From positions 1 to 64,000 of the forward strand of contig JAEWYT010000189.1 of assembly GCA_023458595.1 (NCBI GenBank): a DNA stretch of 64,000 bases, written 5' to 3'. This DNA comes from Pseudomonadota bacterium. GTDB taxonomy: Bacteria > Pseudomonadota > Alphaproteobacteria > Rhizobiales > Tepidamorphaceae. Under the pieces are notes generated by a model. The model made no database searches. It had not been told where the DNA came from and worked only from the letters and a program-made list of their open reading frames with translations. Shown in pieces: positions 1-9,534 of this stretch. The position numbers were made by a program, and so were the translations under genes. Numbering within the stretch: position 1 is the first letter of the stretch; each line of letters starts with the position of its first letter.

Positions 1-95
1 CGCCCCCGCCCGGCCGACGGCCCCCTGGACTTCAGGTCTAGATGTTATCGAAGTGCGAGGGTGCCAGCCGGCCCCGCCAGCCCACCGCGACGCCG

Positions 96-1355
96 TCAGT
101 TCCAGACGCCGCGCGTGTCGTAGACGACCTTCCCGCCAAAGCGCGTATGACGCAACGACTTGAACTTCTCGTGCTCGACGAGAAGTACGACGATATCGGC
201 CCGGTCGACAGCATCGGCGGCCGATTCCAAGCGAACATTCGGCATGTCACCCAACCGACCCGGCATCGTGCCGTTGATAAAGGGGTCGGAGATCAGCACG
301 GTGACGTCCGGCCGGGCAGCGGCGATCAACTCCACCACCTCGATCGCCGGGCTTTCCCGGAAGTCGTCGACATCGGCCTTGAAGCTCAATCCGAGGCACG
401 AGATCACCGGCTCGCGGAAACGCTCCGAGCTCGCGATGACCGCGTTGGCGACGTGGTGCGGCTTGTGATCGTTGACCTCGCGCGCCGCCCGCAGAAGCTT
501 GGCGGCGCCCGGCGCCGCGCTGATGATGAACCAGGGGTCGACGGGAATGCAGTGCCCCCCTACCCCGGGTCCGGGGCTGAGGATGTTCACCCGCGGATGC
601 CGGTTGGCCAGGCGTATCACTTCCCACACGTCGAGGTGCAACTCCTCGGAGATCATCGACAGTTCATTGGCGAAGGCGATGTTCACGTCGCGATAGGCAT
701 TCTCGACCAGCTTGGCCATCTCGGCGGTCGCCGCATCGGTCAGCAGGATCTCGCCCTGCGCGAATACCTGATAGAGGGCGGCGGCGCGCTCGGCGCAGCG
801 ACTGGTCATGCCGCCGATGACGCGATCGTTGGTGACGATCTCGATCATGATCCGGCCGGGCAGCACGCGCTCGGGGCAATGGGCGACATGAACCTCGGTG
901 ACGCCGTCGTTGTCGTGCGGCATCTTCAGGTCGGGCCGCAGCGCGCCGATCCAGCGGCTGACCTTCTCGGTCGTCCCGGGCGGCGACGTCGATTCGAGGA
1001 TCACGATCGCTCCCGGCTTGATGCGCGGCGCGATCTGTTCCGCGGCCGCCTTCACGTAGCTCAGGTCAGCGGTCCGATCGGGATTGAAGGGCGTGGGTAC
1101 GGCAATGATGTAGGCCTCCGCCTCCGGCGTCTCCATCGTTGCGGTGAGCCGGCCGAGCGCCACGGCGCCGCTGACGCCCACGGCGAGGTCGGGCTCCACG
1201 AACGGAACCCGTCCCTGCGACACGGCCTCGATCGTCTTCGGATTGACGTCGACCCCGATGACATCGACACCTCGTGTCGCCAGAGCGACGGCGGTCGGGA
1301 GGCCGACGTAGCCCAAACCCAGGACGGCAACCCGTCCGTTGAACACTTCACCCAT
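96..1355 (-). CDS. wecC: UDP-N-acetyl-D-mannosamine dehydrogenase (WecC type)
   Basis: A 419-residue member of the UDP-glucose/UDP-ManNAc dehydrogenase family, which oxidises C6 of a nucleotide sugar twice with NAD to give a uronic acid for polysaccharide synthesis. The N-terminal Rossmann motif GLGYVG is at residues 13-18. The family active-site stretch GVGGHC has its Cys at about 269. The segment PGRIMIEIVTNDRVIGG is of the WecC kind rather than the UDP-glucose kind. The ATG at 1355 is preferred because the family N-terminus begins there. It overlaps the stop of the upstream WecG-like gene by 8 bases (ATGGGTGA), so the two are co-translated. A WecC product (ManNAc uronate) is a natural donor precursor for WecG-type transferases, which fits the pairing. 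Confidence 0.85.
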   Translation of the reverse strand: MGEVFNGRVAVLGLGYVGLPTAVALATRGVDVIGVDVNPKTIEAVSQGRVPFVEPDLAVGVSGAVALGRLTATMETPEAEAYIIAVPTPFNPDRTADLSYVKAAAEQIAPRIKPGAIVILESTSPPGTTEKVSRWIGALRPDLKMPHDNDGVTEVHVAHCPERVLPGRIMIEIVTNDRVIGGMTSRCAERAAALYQVFAQGEILLTDAATAEMAKLVENAYRDVNIAFANELSMISEELHLDVWEVIRLANRHPRVNILSPGPGVGGHCIPVDPWFIISAAPGAAKLLRAAREVNDHKPHHVANAVIASSERFREPVISCLGLSFKADVDDFRESPAIEVVELIAAARPDVTVLISDPFINGTMPGRLGDMPNVRLESAADAVDRADIVVLLVEHEKFKSLRHTRFGGKVVYDTRGVWN

Positions 1356-3420
1356 GATGAAATCCCGGTCGAGAGGTACGCGTAGACGACTTGGATGCCG
1401 CTGTAACAACCCGCGGCGAGGCAACCGGCAGCGACGGCGGGGTCATTCGAAACCCGGCCATCTCCTTCACCGTCAACACGATGAACGCCGTGTTGGTGTG
1501 CAGATAGCGACGCCACATCCGGCGCGGCTCCTGCACGAGGCGGAACGCCCACTCCATTCCCGTTTTCTGCCAGCTCAGCGGCGCGCGCTTCGTCTTGCCG
1601 GCAAGCACGTCGAAGGAGCCGCCGACACCGTGCATGACAGGCACGGCCAGCGTGTCGCGGAAAGTGGCCAGGAACATCTCCTTCTTCGGAGACGGCATGC
1701 CGAGAAACAGCATGTCGGGCCGACAATCGCGGATCTCCGCCGCGATCGCCTCGGCCTCGTGGTCTTCGAAATAGCCGTGCCGCCGACCGGCGATCCGCAG
1801 CCCCGGGAAACGGCGGCGCAGCTGCGCCTCGAGATCCCGCAGGACGTCCTGTCTCGCCCCGAGGAGAAAGACCGACCGGTTCTCCTTGTGCGCGATGTGG
1901 AGGAGACGCTCGAAGATGTCTATGCCGGCCACGCGCTCGGGCACCGGCTTGCGCAGCAGCCGGCTCGCCCACACCACGGACTGGCCGTCGGCGAGCAGAA
2001 GGTCGCACGTCTGAAGGGCGCCGTGCAGCGCGGTATCCTTGCGTATGCTGACGACCTTGGAAGCGTTGACGACGCCCAGCAGCAGGGGATCGCGCGTATC
2101 GACCGCGCGTCTGCACCGGTCGACGACATCATCCATCCGCAGCGCATGGACCCGCAGCCCGAACAACGGGGAAACGTGATCGGTTGCCGGCCGGCCCGGG
2201 GCGGGCTGCGAAGCCGGTCTTTCGACCGGCCTGCGCAGATCGAACATGACGCTGTCAGCGCACCAGGCGTAGAGCAGCCAGCCCAGCTCGTACGGACGGC
2301 ACTCGTAGTCGATCCGGTTGGCCGGAAACACGGCGTCGACGGCGGGAATCCGGAGACCCGGCGCGGTCGCCGTCGCCACGGACGCGATGGTTCGCACGAC
2401 CTTCCTCGGCTCGCGCCGCGCGACCTTTCGCCAAATCATGTGAACGTCGTTGCTGACCAGCTGAGCCGATGTTTCGGGATGCCGGTCGAGCCACGCGACG
2501 CCCTTGATGACGGCCTCGAGATAGTCGTTTCCGCCGGCCTGCAAGAGGTCCAGAAGCCCCATGGGGGCCATGCCGTGCTGATGCACGCTGTAGACCGGGT
2601 AGCACTCGACGACGCTTCCATCGCGCACGTCGTAGTGCCACGCCCACTGGCCCTCTCGACCCTGGCACGAGACAATGCGGGCCGCGCAGGCGTTGGCGGC
2701 GGCGAGTGCCCGCTCGTCGGCGAACGCCACCGCGAAACGGGCGAGCGCCTGGATCGGGTAGATCTGATCCGCAAAACATCCGACGTGGCGTCTCAGGCGG
2801 CCGATCGCCGTGTCCGGAAGCCTGTGCGGGAACAGACCGGCGGGCGACTGCGCCGCCCGCAGGCGCTTTGCCGCCGCTTTCGCCAGTTCCGACGTGTCCC
2901 GGTAGGGCAACCCGGCCACCGCCGCCGTCAATGCCCAGGCGCAGATCACCGTGTCGATAGCGGCATCGGAACCGATCGCACGTTCCAACCGGTCGAAGAG
3001 CCCTTCGTCTGCGCGACCGGCGACTTCCGCGGCCGCCCAGGCGCCGAGCGCGACGGCGCCCAGATCCTCGGATGCCTCCGCGCGCTTGGCCCCCCGTATC
3101 GCCAGGTCGGAGGCGCCGGAACCGCCGAGCACACGCCACTGCACCGCCCGCTCGCGCTGCGCGAGGCCGAGAGCCACGATCAGCGCGTAGCGGAGACTGT
3201 CGCCTTCCGGCTTGACTTCCGGGATCACGCCCGGCACCCGACGGCCCGTGTAGGCGAACCCGTCGCCGGCGCGGAGCCTGGGAAGTCCCTCTTCCGCGAG
3301 TTGGATGAATTGCTCGATCCGACCGCGCATGTCGTTGGAGACGTTCCCGGCGAGCTCCATGCGGCCCTGTCGCGAAAGTCCACGCGGCAGAGAGCTCGGC
3401 TTGATCGTCGGCGATTGCAT
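1348..3420 (-). CDS. WecG/TagA/CpsF glycosyltransferase fused to an N-terminal alpha/alpha-toroid-like domain
   Basis: A 690-residue protein, far longer than the usual 240-260 residues of WecG/TagA enzymes. The C-terminal part (about 420-660) carries the family features: VNASKVV, DLLLADGQSVVWASR, an ERVAGIDIFERL stretch, and FLGMPSPKKE followed by HGVGGSFDVLAGK. These enzymes transfer N-acetyl-mannosamine or its uronate to a lipid-linked acceptor at the inner membrane. The N-terminal 400 residues are mostly helical with repeated Ala-rich helix pairs and a conserved-looking GQWAWHYD...YPVYSVHQHGMAP patch. This resembles six-hairpin or terpenoid-cyclase-like toroids, but I do not recognise a named family. 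Start: an ATG at 3420 with GGAG eight bases upstream is preferred over an in-frame GTG at 3456. The downstream dehydrogenase overlaps its stop. Confidence 0.75.
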   Translation of the reverse strand: MQSPTIKPSSLPRGLSRQGRMELAGNVSNDMRGRIEQFIQLAEEGLPRLRAGDGFAYTGRRVPGVIPEVKPEGDSLRYALIVALGLAQRERAVQWRVLGGSGASDLAIRGAKRAEASEDLGAVALGAWAAAEVAGRADEGLFDRLERAIGSDAAIDTVICAWALTAAVAGLPYRDTSELAKAAAKRLRAAQSPAGLFPHRLPDTAIGRLRRHVGCFADQIYPIQALARFAVAFADERALAAANACAARIVSCQGREGQWAWHYDVRDGSVVECYPVYSVHQHGMAPMGLLDLLQAGGNDYLEAVIKGVAWLDRHPETSAQLVSNDVHMIWRKVARREPRKVVRTIASVATATAPGLRIPAVDAVFPANRIDYECRPYELGWLLYAWCADSVMFDLRRPVERPASQPAPGRPATDHVSPLFGLRVHALRMDDVVDRCRRAVDTRDPLLLGVVNASKVVSIRKDTALHGALQTCDLLLADGQSVVWASRLLRKPVPERVAGIDIFERLLHIAHKENRSVFLLGARQDVLRDLEAQLRRRFPGLRIAGRRHGYFEDHEAEAIAAEIRDCRPDMLFLGMPSPKKEMFLATFRDTLAVPVMHGVGGSFDVLAGKTKRAPLSWQKTGMEWAFRLVQEPRRMWRRYLHTNTAFIVLTVKEMAGFRMTPPSLPVASPRVVTAASKSSTRTSRPGFHHG

Positions 3421-4169
3421 AGAACCTACTCCGGGCACGCTTGATTTCGGCGCCACACTCCCGCGCGGCCATCAAGCGATCAAGTATTTCTCGCGGCTCC
3501 GGAAAATACTTTTTCGGCTAGGTTCCGTATTCTTGGATTATACCGAGTGAGCTTGAGCTATTGTTTTGGCCTATCGGCCGATCAAAATACTAGTGTCCGC
3601 GAACCGTCGTTGGTATGGGCCCGGCAAAAATTGGCTAGTCCGAGTTCGCCGCCGACATCGAAAGACGTATGAAAACCCAGGTTGAAGTCCGATTCGCGTC
3701 AGCCGGAACGCCGCCGCGAACGACGGTCCGCCGCACGTTCGAATCGAATTCGCGAGCGCCGGCGATGCCCTCGTCTCGGCGGTGTCGCAGCGAGGCCGAA
3801 CGCGCCGAAATACCGCCGACTAATCAGAGACATGGCGAGGCGCGGCTTCGCACATGCACAAGAAGCCGACGAACGACCTCCAGGGCGTCCGAGACCGGAC
3901 CACGCGGCGGCACGGCCATCCCCAACCCGATTGATAAAACAGGCACTTGGGCCAACCGCGGTTAACCACGCCCGGAAACCATACCCAGGCACTACCGCTC
4001 TCCGCAAACGCCTCCGATCGCCCGCCGGCCTCCGTCATAGGGTCCGGAATTTCATCCGTTTGGTCGAGGCGATCATCGTCCGCTTGCGCCTTTCTGACCA
4101 TTTTGGGCGGTTTTACGGAACGGCACAAACGCTAGCCTCCGCGTCATCGCAAGTAGGGCTGGACAGTAC
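3421..4169. other. intergenic region between divergent polysaccharide genes
   Basis: About 750 bases without a convincing gene. The part nearest the WecG-like gene (about 3480-3620) is clearly more AT-rich than its surroundings and probably holds the promoters of the divergent units. Open frames at 3669-4188 have no ribosome-binding site, no recognisable motifs and Arg-rich composition typical of chance frames. I see no RNA gene or clear terminator here. Confidence 0.5.
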
Positions 4170-4700
4170 ATGCCTTTTAAAAACGTAGTTTTCGGCGAAA
4201 ATGTTTCCGTCACGCACCCCGATCTGGTCAATCTTTACGGTTGCGAGATAGGAAGCGGCAGTAAAATCGGTCCGTTCGTCGAGATTCAGAAAAACAGCAC
4301 GATCGGGAAGAACTGCAAGATCTCCTCTCACTCCTTCGTTTGCGAAGGTGTGACCATCGAAGACGGCGTCATGGTTGCGCACGGCGTGGTCTTCACCAAC
4401 GACCTCTTCCCGCGGGCGATCAACGAAGACGGCACGATGCAGAGCGAGGCCGACTGGGAAGTCGTGCCGACGCGTGTCTGCCGCGGCGCTTCGATCGGTT
4501 CGAACGCCACAATCCTCGCCGGCGTGACGATCGGCGCGCGCGCCATCGTAGGCGCCGGCGCGGTCGTGACCCACGACGTGCCCGAAAACGCGATCGTCGC
4601 GGGCGTACCCGCCCGAGTTCTCCGCTTCCTCGACGAGGGCGGCGAGAAGCGGGACGCCAATGTCAGTTTTCTCAATTCGAAATCAGCGGAGCTGCGTTGA
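4170..4700 (+). CDS. sugar N-acetyltransferase, left-handed beta-helix (WbpD/WlbB type)
   Basis: A 176-residue hexapeptide-repeat protein with many I-G-x-x-x-x repeats (IGSGSKIGPFVEI, IGKNCKISSHSF, IGSNATILAGVTIGARAIVGAGAVVTHDV). The conserved VAHGVVFTND segment and the ending IVAGVPARVL are typical of the WbpD/WlbB group, which acetylates the 3-amino group of UDP-2-acetamido-3-amino-glucuronate using acetyl-CoA. It is the first gene of a plus-strand run and its TGA shares a base with the ATG of the WbpB-like dehydrogenase (TGATG). Acetyltransferase, dehydrogenase and aminotransferase follow each other directly, which supports the assignment. Substrate specificity is inferred from this context. 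Confidence 0.85.
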   Translation: MPFKNVVFGENVSVTHPDLVNLYGCEIGSGSKIGPFVEIQKNSTIGKNCKISSHSFVCEGVTIEDGVMVAHGVVFTNDLFPRAINEDGTMQSEADWEVVPTRVCRGASIGSNATILAGVTIGARAIVGAGAVVTHDVPENAIVAGVPARVLRFLDEGGEKRDANVSFLNSKSAELR

Positions 4701-5728
4701 TGATCGGAATCGGTCTTGTTGGTTACGGGTATTGGGGACCGAACCTGGCGCGTTGCGTGTCGGAGTCGGCGGGCTGTCGGTTGGCCGCGGTCGCGGATGC
4801 CTCGGAGAAATCCCGCGAACGCGCCGGGCAACGGCATCCCTACGCACAGCTCTATAAGGGCTGGGAGGAGATGCTGGCGGATCCCGCTGTCGACGCGGTC
4901 CTGATCGCCACCCCGGTGCGCACCCACTACGACATCGCCGCGGCCGCGCTGGCCGCCGGCAAGCATGTGCTGGTCGAAAAGCCCATCACGGAAACTGCGG
5001 AACAGGCGCAGCGCCTCGTCGACCTGGCGAACCGCGACGGGCTGACGCTCATGGTCGACCACACATTCATCTATACGGCGGCGGTCCGGAAGATCCGCGA
5101 CCTGATCGCCGACGGTACGGTCGGCGACGTCTACTACTACGAATCGACGCGCATCAATCTCGGCCTGTTCCAGGGCGACGTGAACGTGATCTGGGATCTC
5201 GCGGTCCACGACTTCGCGATTCTCGAGTACATCCTGGACGCTGAACCCGTGTCCATCACGGCGGTCGGGGCGGGCCACATCCATCACGACCAGGAGAGCC
5301 TCGCCCATCTCAGCGTTCGTTTCGACAACGGCACGCTGGCCCATATCAACGTGAACTGGCTGGCACCGATCAAGGTGCGTCGCACCCTGATCGGCGGCAG
5401 CCGGCGGATGATCGTCTACGACGACCTCGAGCCGAGCGAGAAGATCAAAGTCTACGATCGCGGCGTCCAACTGGCCGCCGATCCGCAGAAGGCGAACGAG
5501 GTCCGCATCTCCTATCGCACCGGCGATATGTGGGCCCCGCAGCTCTCCGCGCGCGAAGCCCTGCTCGGCGTGATCGAGGATTTCGTCGGAAGCATAAACG
5601 GCGAGAAGCGGCCGACCTCGAGCGGCGTCAGTGGGTTGCGCGTCGTGCGCATGCTCGAGGCGGCGGCGCAATCGCTCGGCACCGGCGGCCATCCAGTAGA
5701 GTTCCCCCGTCTGAAGGTTGCATCATGA
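4700..5728 (+). CDS. Gfo/Idh/MocA-type sugar-nucleotide 3-dehydrogenase (WbpB/WlbA type)
   Basis: A 342-residue oxidoreductase with an N-terminal Rossmann fold (GLVGYGYWGPNLAR) and the Gfo/Idh/MocA signature EKPIT near residue 95, followed by the family's alpha/beta C-terminal domain. In the WbpA-B-E-D-I pathway this enzyme oxidises C3 of UDP-GlcNAc uronate so that the next enzyme can aminate it. The start is set by the TGATG overlap with the acetyltransferase, and its stop overlaps the next ATG (ATGA). The gene order matches the known pathway partners, so the role is likely, though other NDP-sugar substrates are possible. Confidence 0.85.
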   Translation: MIGIGLVGYGYWGPNLARCVSESAGCRLAAVADASEKSRERAGQRHPYAQLYKGWEEMLADPAVDAVLIATPVRTHYDIAAAALAAGKHVLVEKPITETAEQAQRLVDLANRDGLTLMVDHTFIYTAAVRKIRDLIADGTVGDVYYYESTRINLGLFQGDVNVIWDLAVHDFAILEYILDAEPVSITAVGAGHIHHDQESLAHLSVRFDNGTLAHINVNWLAPIKVRRTLIGGSRRMIVYDDLEPSEKIKVYDRGVQLAADPQKANEVRISYRTGDMWAPQLSAREALLGVIEDFVGSINGEKRPTSSGVSGLRVVRMLEAAAQSLGTGGHPVEFPRLKVAS

Positions 5729-6840
5729 TCCCTTTTCAGGACCTCGGCGCGCAGCACCGCGCGCTCCGCGATGAATTGCTTCCGGAAATCACCGCCATCC
5801 TCGATAGCGGCAGGTTCGTGCTGGGCGAGCCGGTTCAGCGGTTCGAATCCGAATTCGCCGAGTATTGCGGCACCCGCGAAGCGGTAACCTGCAACACCGG
5901 CACGTCGGCCCTCCATCTCGCCCTGCTCGCGGCAGGGGTCGGCCCCGGCGACGAGGTGATCACCGTTTCGATGACGTTCGTCGCGACGGCGGCGGCAATC
6001 CTCTACTGCGGCGCGACGCCGATCTTCGTGGACATCGATCCGGACACCTGGACGATGGACCCCTCGGCGCTCAAGACGGCCATCACGCCGCGCACCAAGG
6101 CGATCATGCCGGTGCATCTGCACGGCCGGCTCGCAGACATGACCGCCATCCTGGAAATCGCCCGCGAGCGCGGGCTCACCGTGATCGAAGACGCGGCGCA
6201 GGCTCACGGCGCCGAACGCGACGGCGTCCGGGCCGGCGCCTTCGGCGACATCGGGTGCTTCTCCTTCTATCCGGGAAAGAACCTCGGTGCCGCCGGCGAA
6301 GGCGGCGCGGTGGTCACGAACCGGCCCGAGTTCGCCGAGCGCATGCGCGTTCTCCGCGACTGGGGCCAGGCTGAGAAATACAATCACGTCGTGAAGGGCT
6401 TCAACTACCGGATGGATGCGCTGCAGGCCGCCATACTGAGGGTCAAGCTGCGCCATCTGCCGAGTTGGACGGAAAAGAGGCAGGAGATCGGCGCCCTCTA
6501 CGATCGCCTGCTCGCCGACGTCGATGTCGGCAAGCCGGCACCCGCAGGACGAGACCACGTCTACCACGTCTATGCGATCACGGCGCAGAACCGCGATCAG
6601 CTGCAGGCCGACCTCACCGCCGCGGCCGTCGCCACGGGCATCCACTACCCGCGACCGGTTCATCTGCAGCGGGCCTATGCGGATCCGCGGTATCCGGCCG
6701 GCTCCCTGCCGGTGACCGAAACCTTCGCGTCGACCACCCTGTCGCTGCCGATCTTCCCCGAGATGACCGAGGGCCAGGTCCGGACCGTCGCGACCACGCT
6801 GGCGGCAATCCGCGAGAAGACCCATGCAGACGCAGCATGA
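5725..6840 (+). CDS. DegT/DnrJ/EryC1 PLP sugar aminotransferase (WbpE/WlbC type)
   Basis: A 371-residue PLP-dependent aminotransferase of the sugar-nucleotide class. Visible family features are the N-terminal FQDLGAQHR, the TGTSALHLAL phosphate-binding stretch, EDAAQAHGA, and the PLP lysine in SFYPGKNLGA, followed by EGGAVVT. It probably transfers an amino group from glutamate to the 3-keto sugar made by the preceding dehydrogenase. The ATG overlaps the upstream stop (ATGA) and the 3' end overlaps the next gene by 17 bases, so it is tightly coupled. A longer in-frame extension upstream is a shadow of the preceding gene. Confidence 0.87.
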   Translation: MIPFQDLGAQHRALRDELLPEITAILDSGRFVLGEPVQRFESEFAEYCGTREAVTCNTGTSALHLALLAAGVGPGDEVITVSMTFVATAAAILYCGATPIFVDIDPDTWTMDPSALKTAITPRTKAIMPVHLHGRLADMTAILEIARERGLTVIEDAAQAHGAERDGVRAGAFGDIGCFSFYPGKNLGAAGEGGAVVTNRPEFAERMRVLRDWGQAEKYNHVVKGFNYRMDALQAAILRVKLRHLPSWTEKRQEIGALYDRLLADVDVGKPAPAGRDHVYHVYAITAQNRDQLQADLTAAAVATGIHYPRPVHLQRAYADPRYPAGSLPVTETFASTTLSLPIFPEMTEGQVRTVATTLAAIREKTHADAA

Positions 6841-7852
6841 ATCTGCGAAGGACCCGTCCGCTCGGCTCGACCGCCTGAAGGGCAAACGCATCCTGATCAC
6901 CGGCGGCTGCGGCTTCGTCGGTTCCAGCATCGCCGACCAGCTGGTGAGCACCGGCTGCGCCGAGATCGTCCTCGTCGACAACATGGTGCGCGGCCGGATC
7001 GAGAACATCGCGCAGGCGGCGAGGTCCGGCAACGTGCATATCGTCCAGGGCGACATCCGCGACAGCGCCCTCATGGACACGCTGATCGCCGGAAGCGACA
7101 TCGTCTTCCACCAGGCCGCCCTGCACACTGCGCATTGCGCCGCCGAGCCGCGTGCCGCGTTCGAAGTCATGGCCGCGGCTACCTTCGACATCCTCGAGAA
7201 GTGCGTCGCCCACAAGATCGAGAAAGTGGTGATGGCGTCGACGGCGTCGATCGACGGCATGGCCGGGGAATTTCCGACGGCCGAGCGCCATCATTCCCAT
7301 GCCGACCGGACGCTCCATGGCGCGTGCAAGACGTTCGGCGAAGGGTTGCTGCGCTCGTTCAACGACATGTACCGTCTCGACTACGTGGCGCTGCGCTACT
7401 TCGACGTCTACGGGCCGCGCATGGATCTGCACGGCAAGCGCACGGACGCACTGATCCGGTGGATGGACCGGATCGTGGACGGCGACCCGCCGATCATCGT
7501 CGGCGACGGCCTGCAGACCATGGACATGATCCACGTTTGCGACGTGGCGCGGGCCAACGTGCTCGCCGCCGCCTGCCCCGCCAGCGACGTCGTGCTGGAC
7601 ATCGGTTCCGGCACCGAGACGTCGCTGCTTGAACTCGCTCATCTCCTCACCGACATTCTCGGTCGGTCGGAGTTGCGTCCGGTCCACGAGGCCGAGCGCG
7701 CCGTCAATCCGGTTTCCTGCCGACGTGCCGACGTCGAGGAAGCCGCACGACTGATCGGCTTCCGTTCCTCGATCGATCTCGCCGACGGCATGGCCGACCT
7801 GGTCTCCTGGTGGGCGAAGGAACGGGGCCAACTCGGAGTTGCCGCCGAATGA
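6824..7852 (+). CDS. NAD-dependent epimerase/dehydratase family protein with an altered YxxxK site
   Basis: A 342-residue extended SDR with the dinucleotide motif GGCGFVGSS near residue 28, an HQAALH stretch in the place of the usual HLAA, and LRYFDVYGPRM after the active site. The family's catalytic tyrosine in YxxxK appears to be histidine here: the segment reads LHGACKTFGE where YGASK is usual, and the codon is CAT. The lysine remains. The protein may therefore have a changed reaction or be a binding protein. It overlaps both neighbours (17 bases with the aminotransferase, ATGA with the next), so it belongs to the same polysaccharide operon. I cannot name the sugar. Confidence 0.75.
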   Translation: MQTQHESAKDPSARLDRLKGKRILITGGCGFVGSSIADQLVSTGCAEIVLVDNMVRGRIENIAQAARSGNVHIVQGDIRDSALMDTLIAGSDIVFHQAALHTAHCAAEPRAAFEVMAAATFDILEKCVAHKIEKVVMASTASIDGMAGEFPTAERHHSHADRTLHGACKTFGEGLLRSFNDMYRLDYVALRYFDVYGPRMDLHGKRTDALIRWMDRIVDGDPPIIVGDGLQTMDMIHVCDVARANVLAAACPASDVVLDIGSGTETSLLELAHLLTDILGRSELRPVHEAERAVNPVSCRRADVEEAARLIGFRSSIDLADGMADLVSWWAKERGQLGVAAE

Positions 7853-9048
7853 TCCCGATTGCAAAGCCTCTCCTCGGCGAAGAGGAGGCGCGTGCGGCCG
7901 CCGATGTCGTTCTGTCGGGTTGGCTCACGCAGGGTCCGCAGGTCCAGGCGTTCGAAGAGGAATTCGCCGCCGCCGTCGGCGCCGCGCACGCCTGCGCGGT
8001 CTCGAACTGCACGGTCGCCCTTCACCTGGCGATGCTCGCCGTCGGCGTCGGACCCGGCGACGAGGTGATCACGGTCAGCCACACCTTCATCGCCTGCGCC
8101 AATGCGATCGTGCAGTGCGGGGCGACACCGGTTTTCGTCGACATCGATCCGGCCACGTTCTGTATCGACCCTTCGGCGATCTCGGCGGCGATCACGCCGC
8201 GCACCAAGGCCATTCTCGCCGTCCATCAGATAGGGATGCCGTTCGACCTGGCGGCCGTCCTGGAGATCGCGAACCTGTACGGGGTGCCCCTGATCGAGGA
8301 CGCGGCCTGCGCCATCGGATCCGAGATCAGGCTCGACGGCGAATGGCAGGCGATCGGACGCCCGCACGGCGCGATCGCCTGTTTCTCGTTTCATCCGCGC
8401 AAGGTCGTTACCGTCGGCGACGGCGGCATGTTGACCACGAACGATCCGGACCTTGACCGTAAGTTCCGGCTGTTGCGCCAGCACGGGATGAACATCCCCG
8501 ACACCACCCGGCACAGCAGCACGAAAATGCTGTTCGAAAGCTACGAGGTGCCGGGGTTCAACTATCGTTTGACGGACATACAGGCCGCGATCGGGCGTCA
8601 TCAGATCGCTCGGCTGCCCGACATCGTCGCACGCCGTCGCGCCTTGGCGACGCGTTACGAAAACGCCCTCACCGGCATCGCCGGCGTGCTGCCTCCGTTC
8701 GAGCCGGAATGGGCCCGCAGCAACTGGCAGTCCTATTGCGTCCGGTTACCGTCGGGTATCGATCAGAAGGCGCTGATGAACGACATGCTGAACGACGGCG
8801 TGGCGACGCGCCGCGGAATCATGTGCATCCACCGCGAGCCGGCGTATGCCGGCCATGTCTGCCGATGGCCGCTCACCGAATCCGAAGCGGCCCAGGATCG
8901 CTGCATCCTGCTCCCGCTCTACCCTCAAATGACGGAGGTCGAACAGGACACGGTGATCGCGGCTCTCGAGCGGGCGATCGCCAATCAGGCCAGCGATCAT
9001 CGCTCGTCGATCGGCGCATCTCGGCACAGCCCGGTAAACGCAGCTTAG
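7849..9048 (+). CDS. second DegT/DnrJ/EryC1 PLP sugar aminotransferase
   Basis: A 399-residue aminotransferase of the same family as the one at 5725 but of a different subgroup. It begins IPIAKPLLGEEE, has the SNCTVALHLAML phosphate-binding stretch, EDAACAIG, and the PLP lysine in SFHPRKVVTVGDGG. The N-terminus resembles PseC/ArnB/perosamine-synthase-like enzymes that aminate 4-keto sugars. The start overlaps the epimerase stop (ATGA). A second amino sugar in the repeat unit is the simplest reading. The last 20 or so residues look unstructured. Confidence 0.83.
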   Translation: MIPIAKPLLGEEEARAAADVVLSGWLTQGPQVQAFEEEFAAAVGAAHACAVSNCTVALHLAMLAVGVGPGDEVITVSHTFIACANAIVQCGATPVFVDIDPATFCIDPSAISAAITPRTKAILAVHQIGMPFDLAAVLEIANLYGVPLIEDAACAIGSEIRLDGEWQAIGRPHGAIACFSFHPRKVVTVGDGGMLTTNDPDLDRKFRLLRQHGMNIPDTTRHSSTKMLFESYEVPGFNYRLTDIQAAIGRHQIARLPDIVARRRALATRYENALTGIAGVLPPFEPEWARSNWQSYCVRLPSGIDQKALMNDMLNDGVATRRGIMCIHREPAYAGHVCRWPLTESEAAQDRCILLPLYPQMTEVEQDTVIAALERAIANQASDHRSSIGASRHSPVNAA

Positions 9049-9534
9049 GGTCGAACCCCGTTAATCTTGTTCCTGATTACTTGCTTACAAACCCTATAGG
9101 AACAGGTGAAATCTACCCGTGTCGAGCCGCCCCGGATACCGGCGCGGTTTTGAGCCGGCACCGGATCAAGACTCGTCGAATGGGGTTCGAGCGCTATAGC
9201 AGTCCTTGCGATTTCACGTATCCCGGCGAGCGAACATGGCAGGTCGGCCGACACCCAACGAATGGTCCGGGTTGAACGTCAATTCATGCCTGGGCCCGGC
9301 CGCGGCGGTGACGTGGCCGGCGACGCCGGTCGGGGCAGTCGCGATCACCGACGCGCGGGCAAGATGAGTTTCGCCCGATGCGATCGACATGGGTGAAAAC
9401 GGGAGCCGGTCGGGATCCCGGAGGGCCGGCGCACTAGGCAGGAGCCAATTCGTGGCACGAGCACGAGCGTGGGTTCGACAGGGAAGATCCGGCATTTCTT
9501 GGGACAACCGTTTGGACAATCTTGGGAGAATACT
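9049..9534. other. intergenic region inside the polysaccharide locus
   Basis: About 490 bases separate the second aminotransferase from the next epimerase. The first 70 bases are comparatively AT-rich (around 9060-9110) and could hold a promoter for the second plus-strand unit. No coding frame with a plausible ribosome-binding site, no RNA gene and no strong terminator hairpin is visible. Confidence 0.45.

Noticed and set aside
1339..3444. Long plus-strand open frame opposite the WecG-like gene
   Set aside because: Arg/Gly/Pro-rich composition without motifs, typical of the antisense of a high-GC gene; the minus-strand protein has clear domains.
3737..3745. GTTCGAATC resembling a tRNA T-loop
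   Set aside because: No matching acceptor stem, D-arm or anticodon arm nearby.
3682..4188. Open frame of 168 codons before the acetyltransferase
   Set aside because: Very Arg-rich, no ribosome-binding site, runs into the real gene in another frame; looks like chance.
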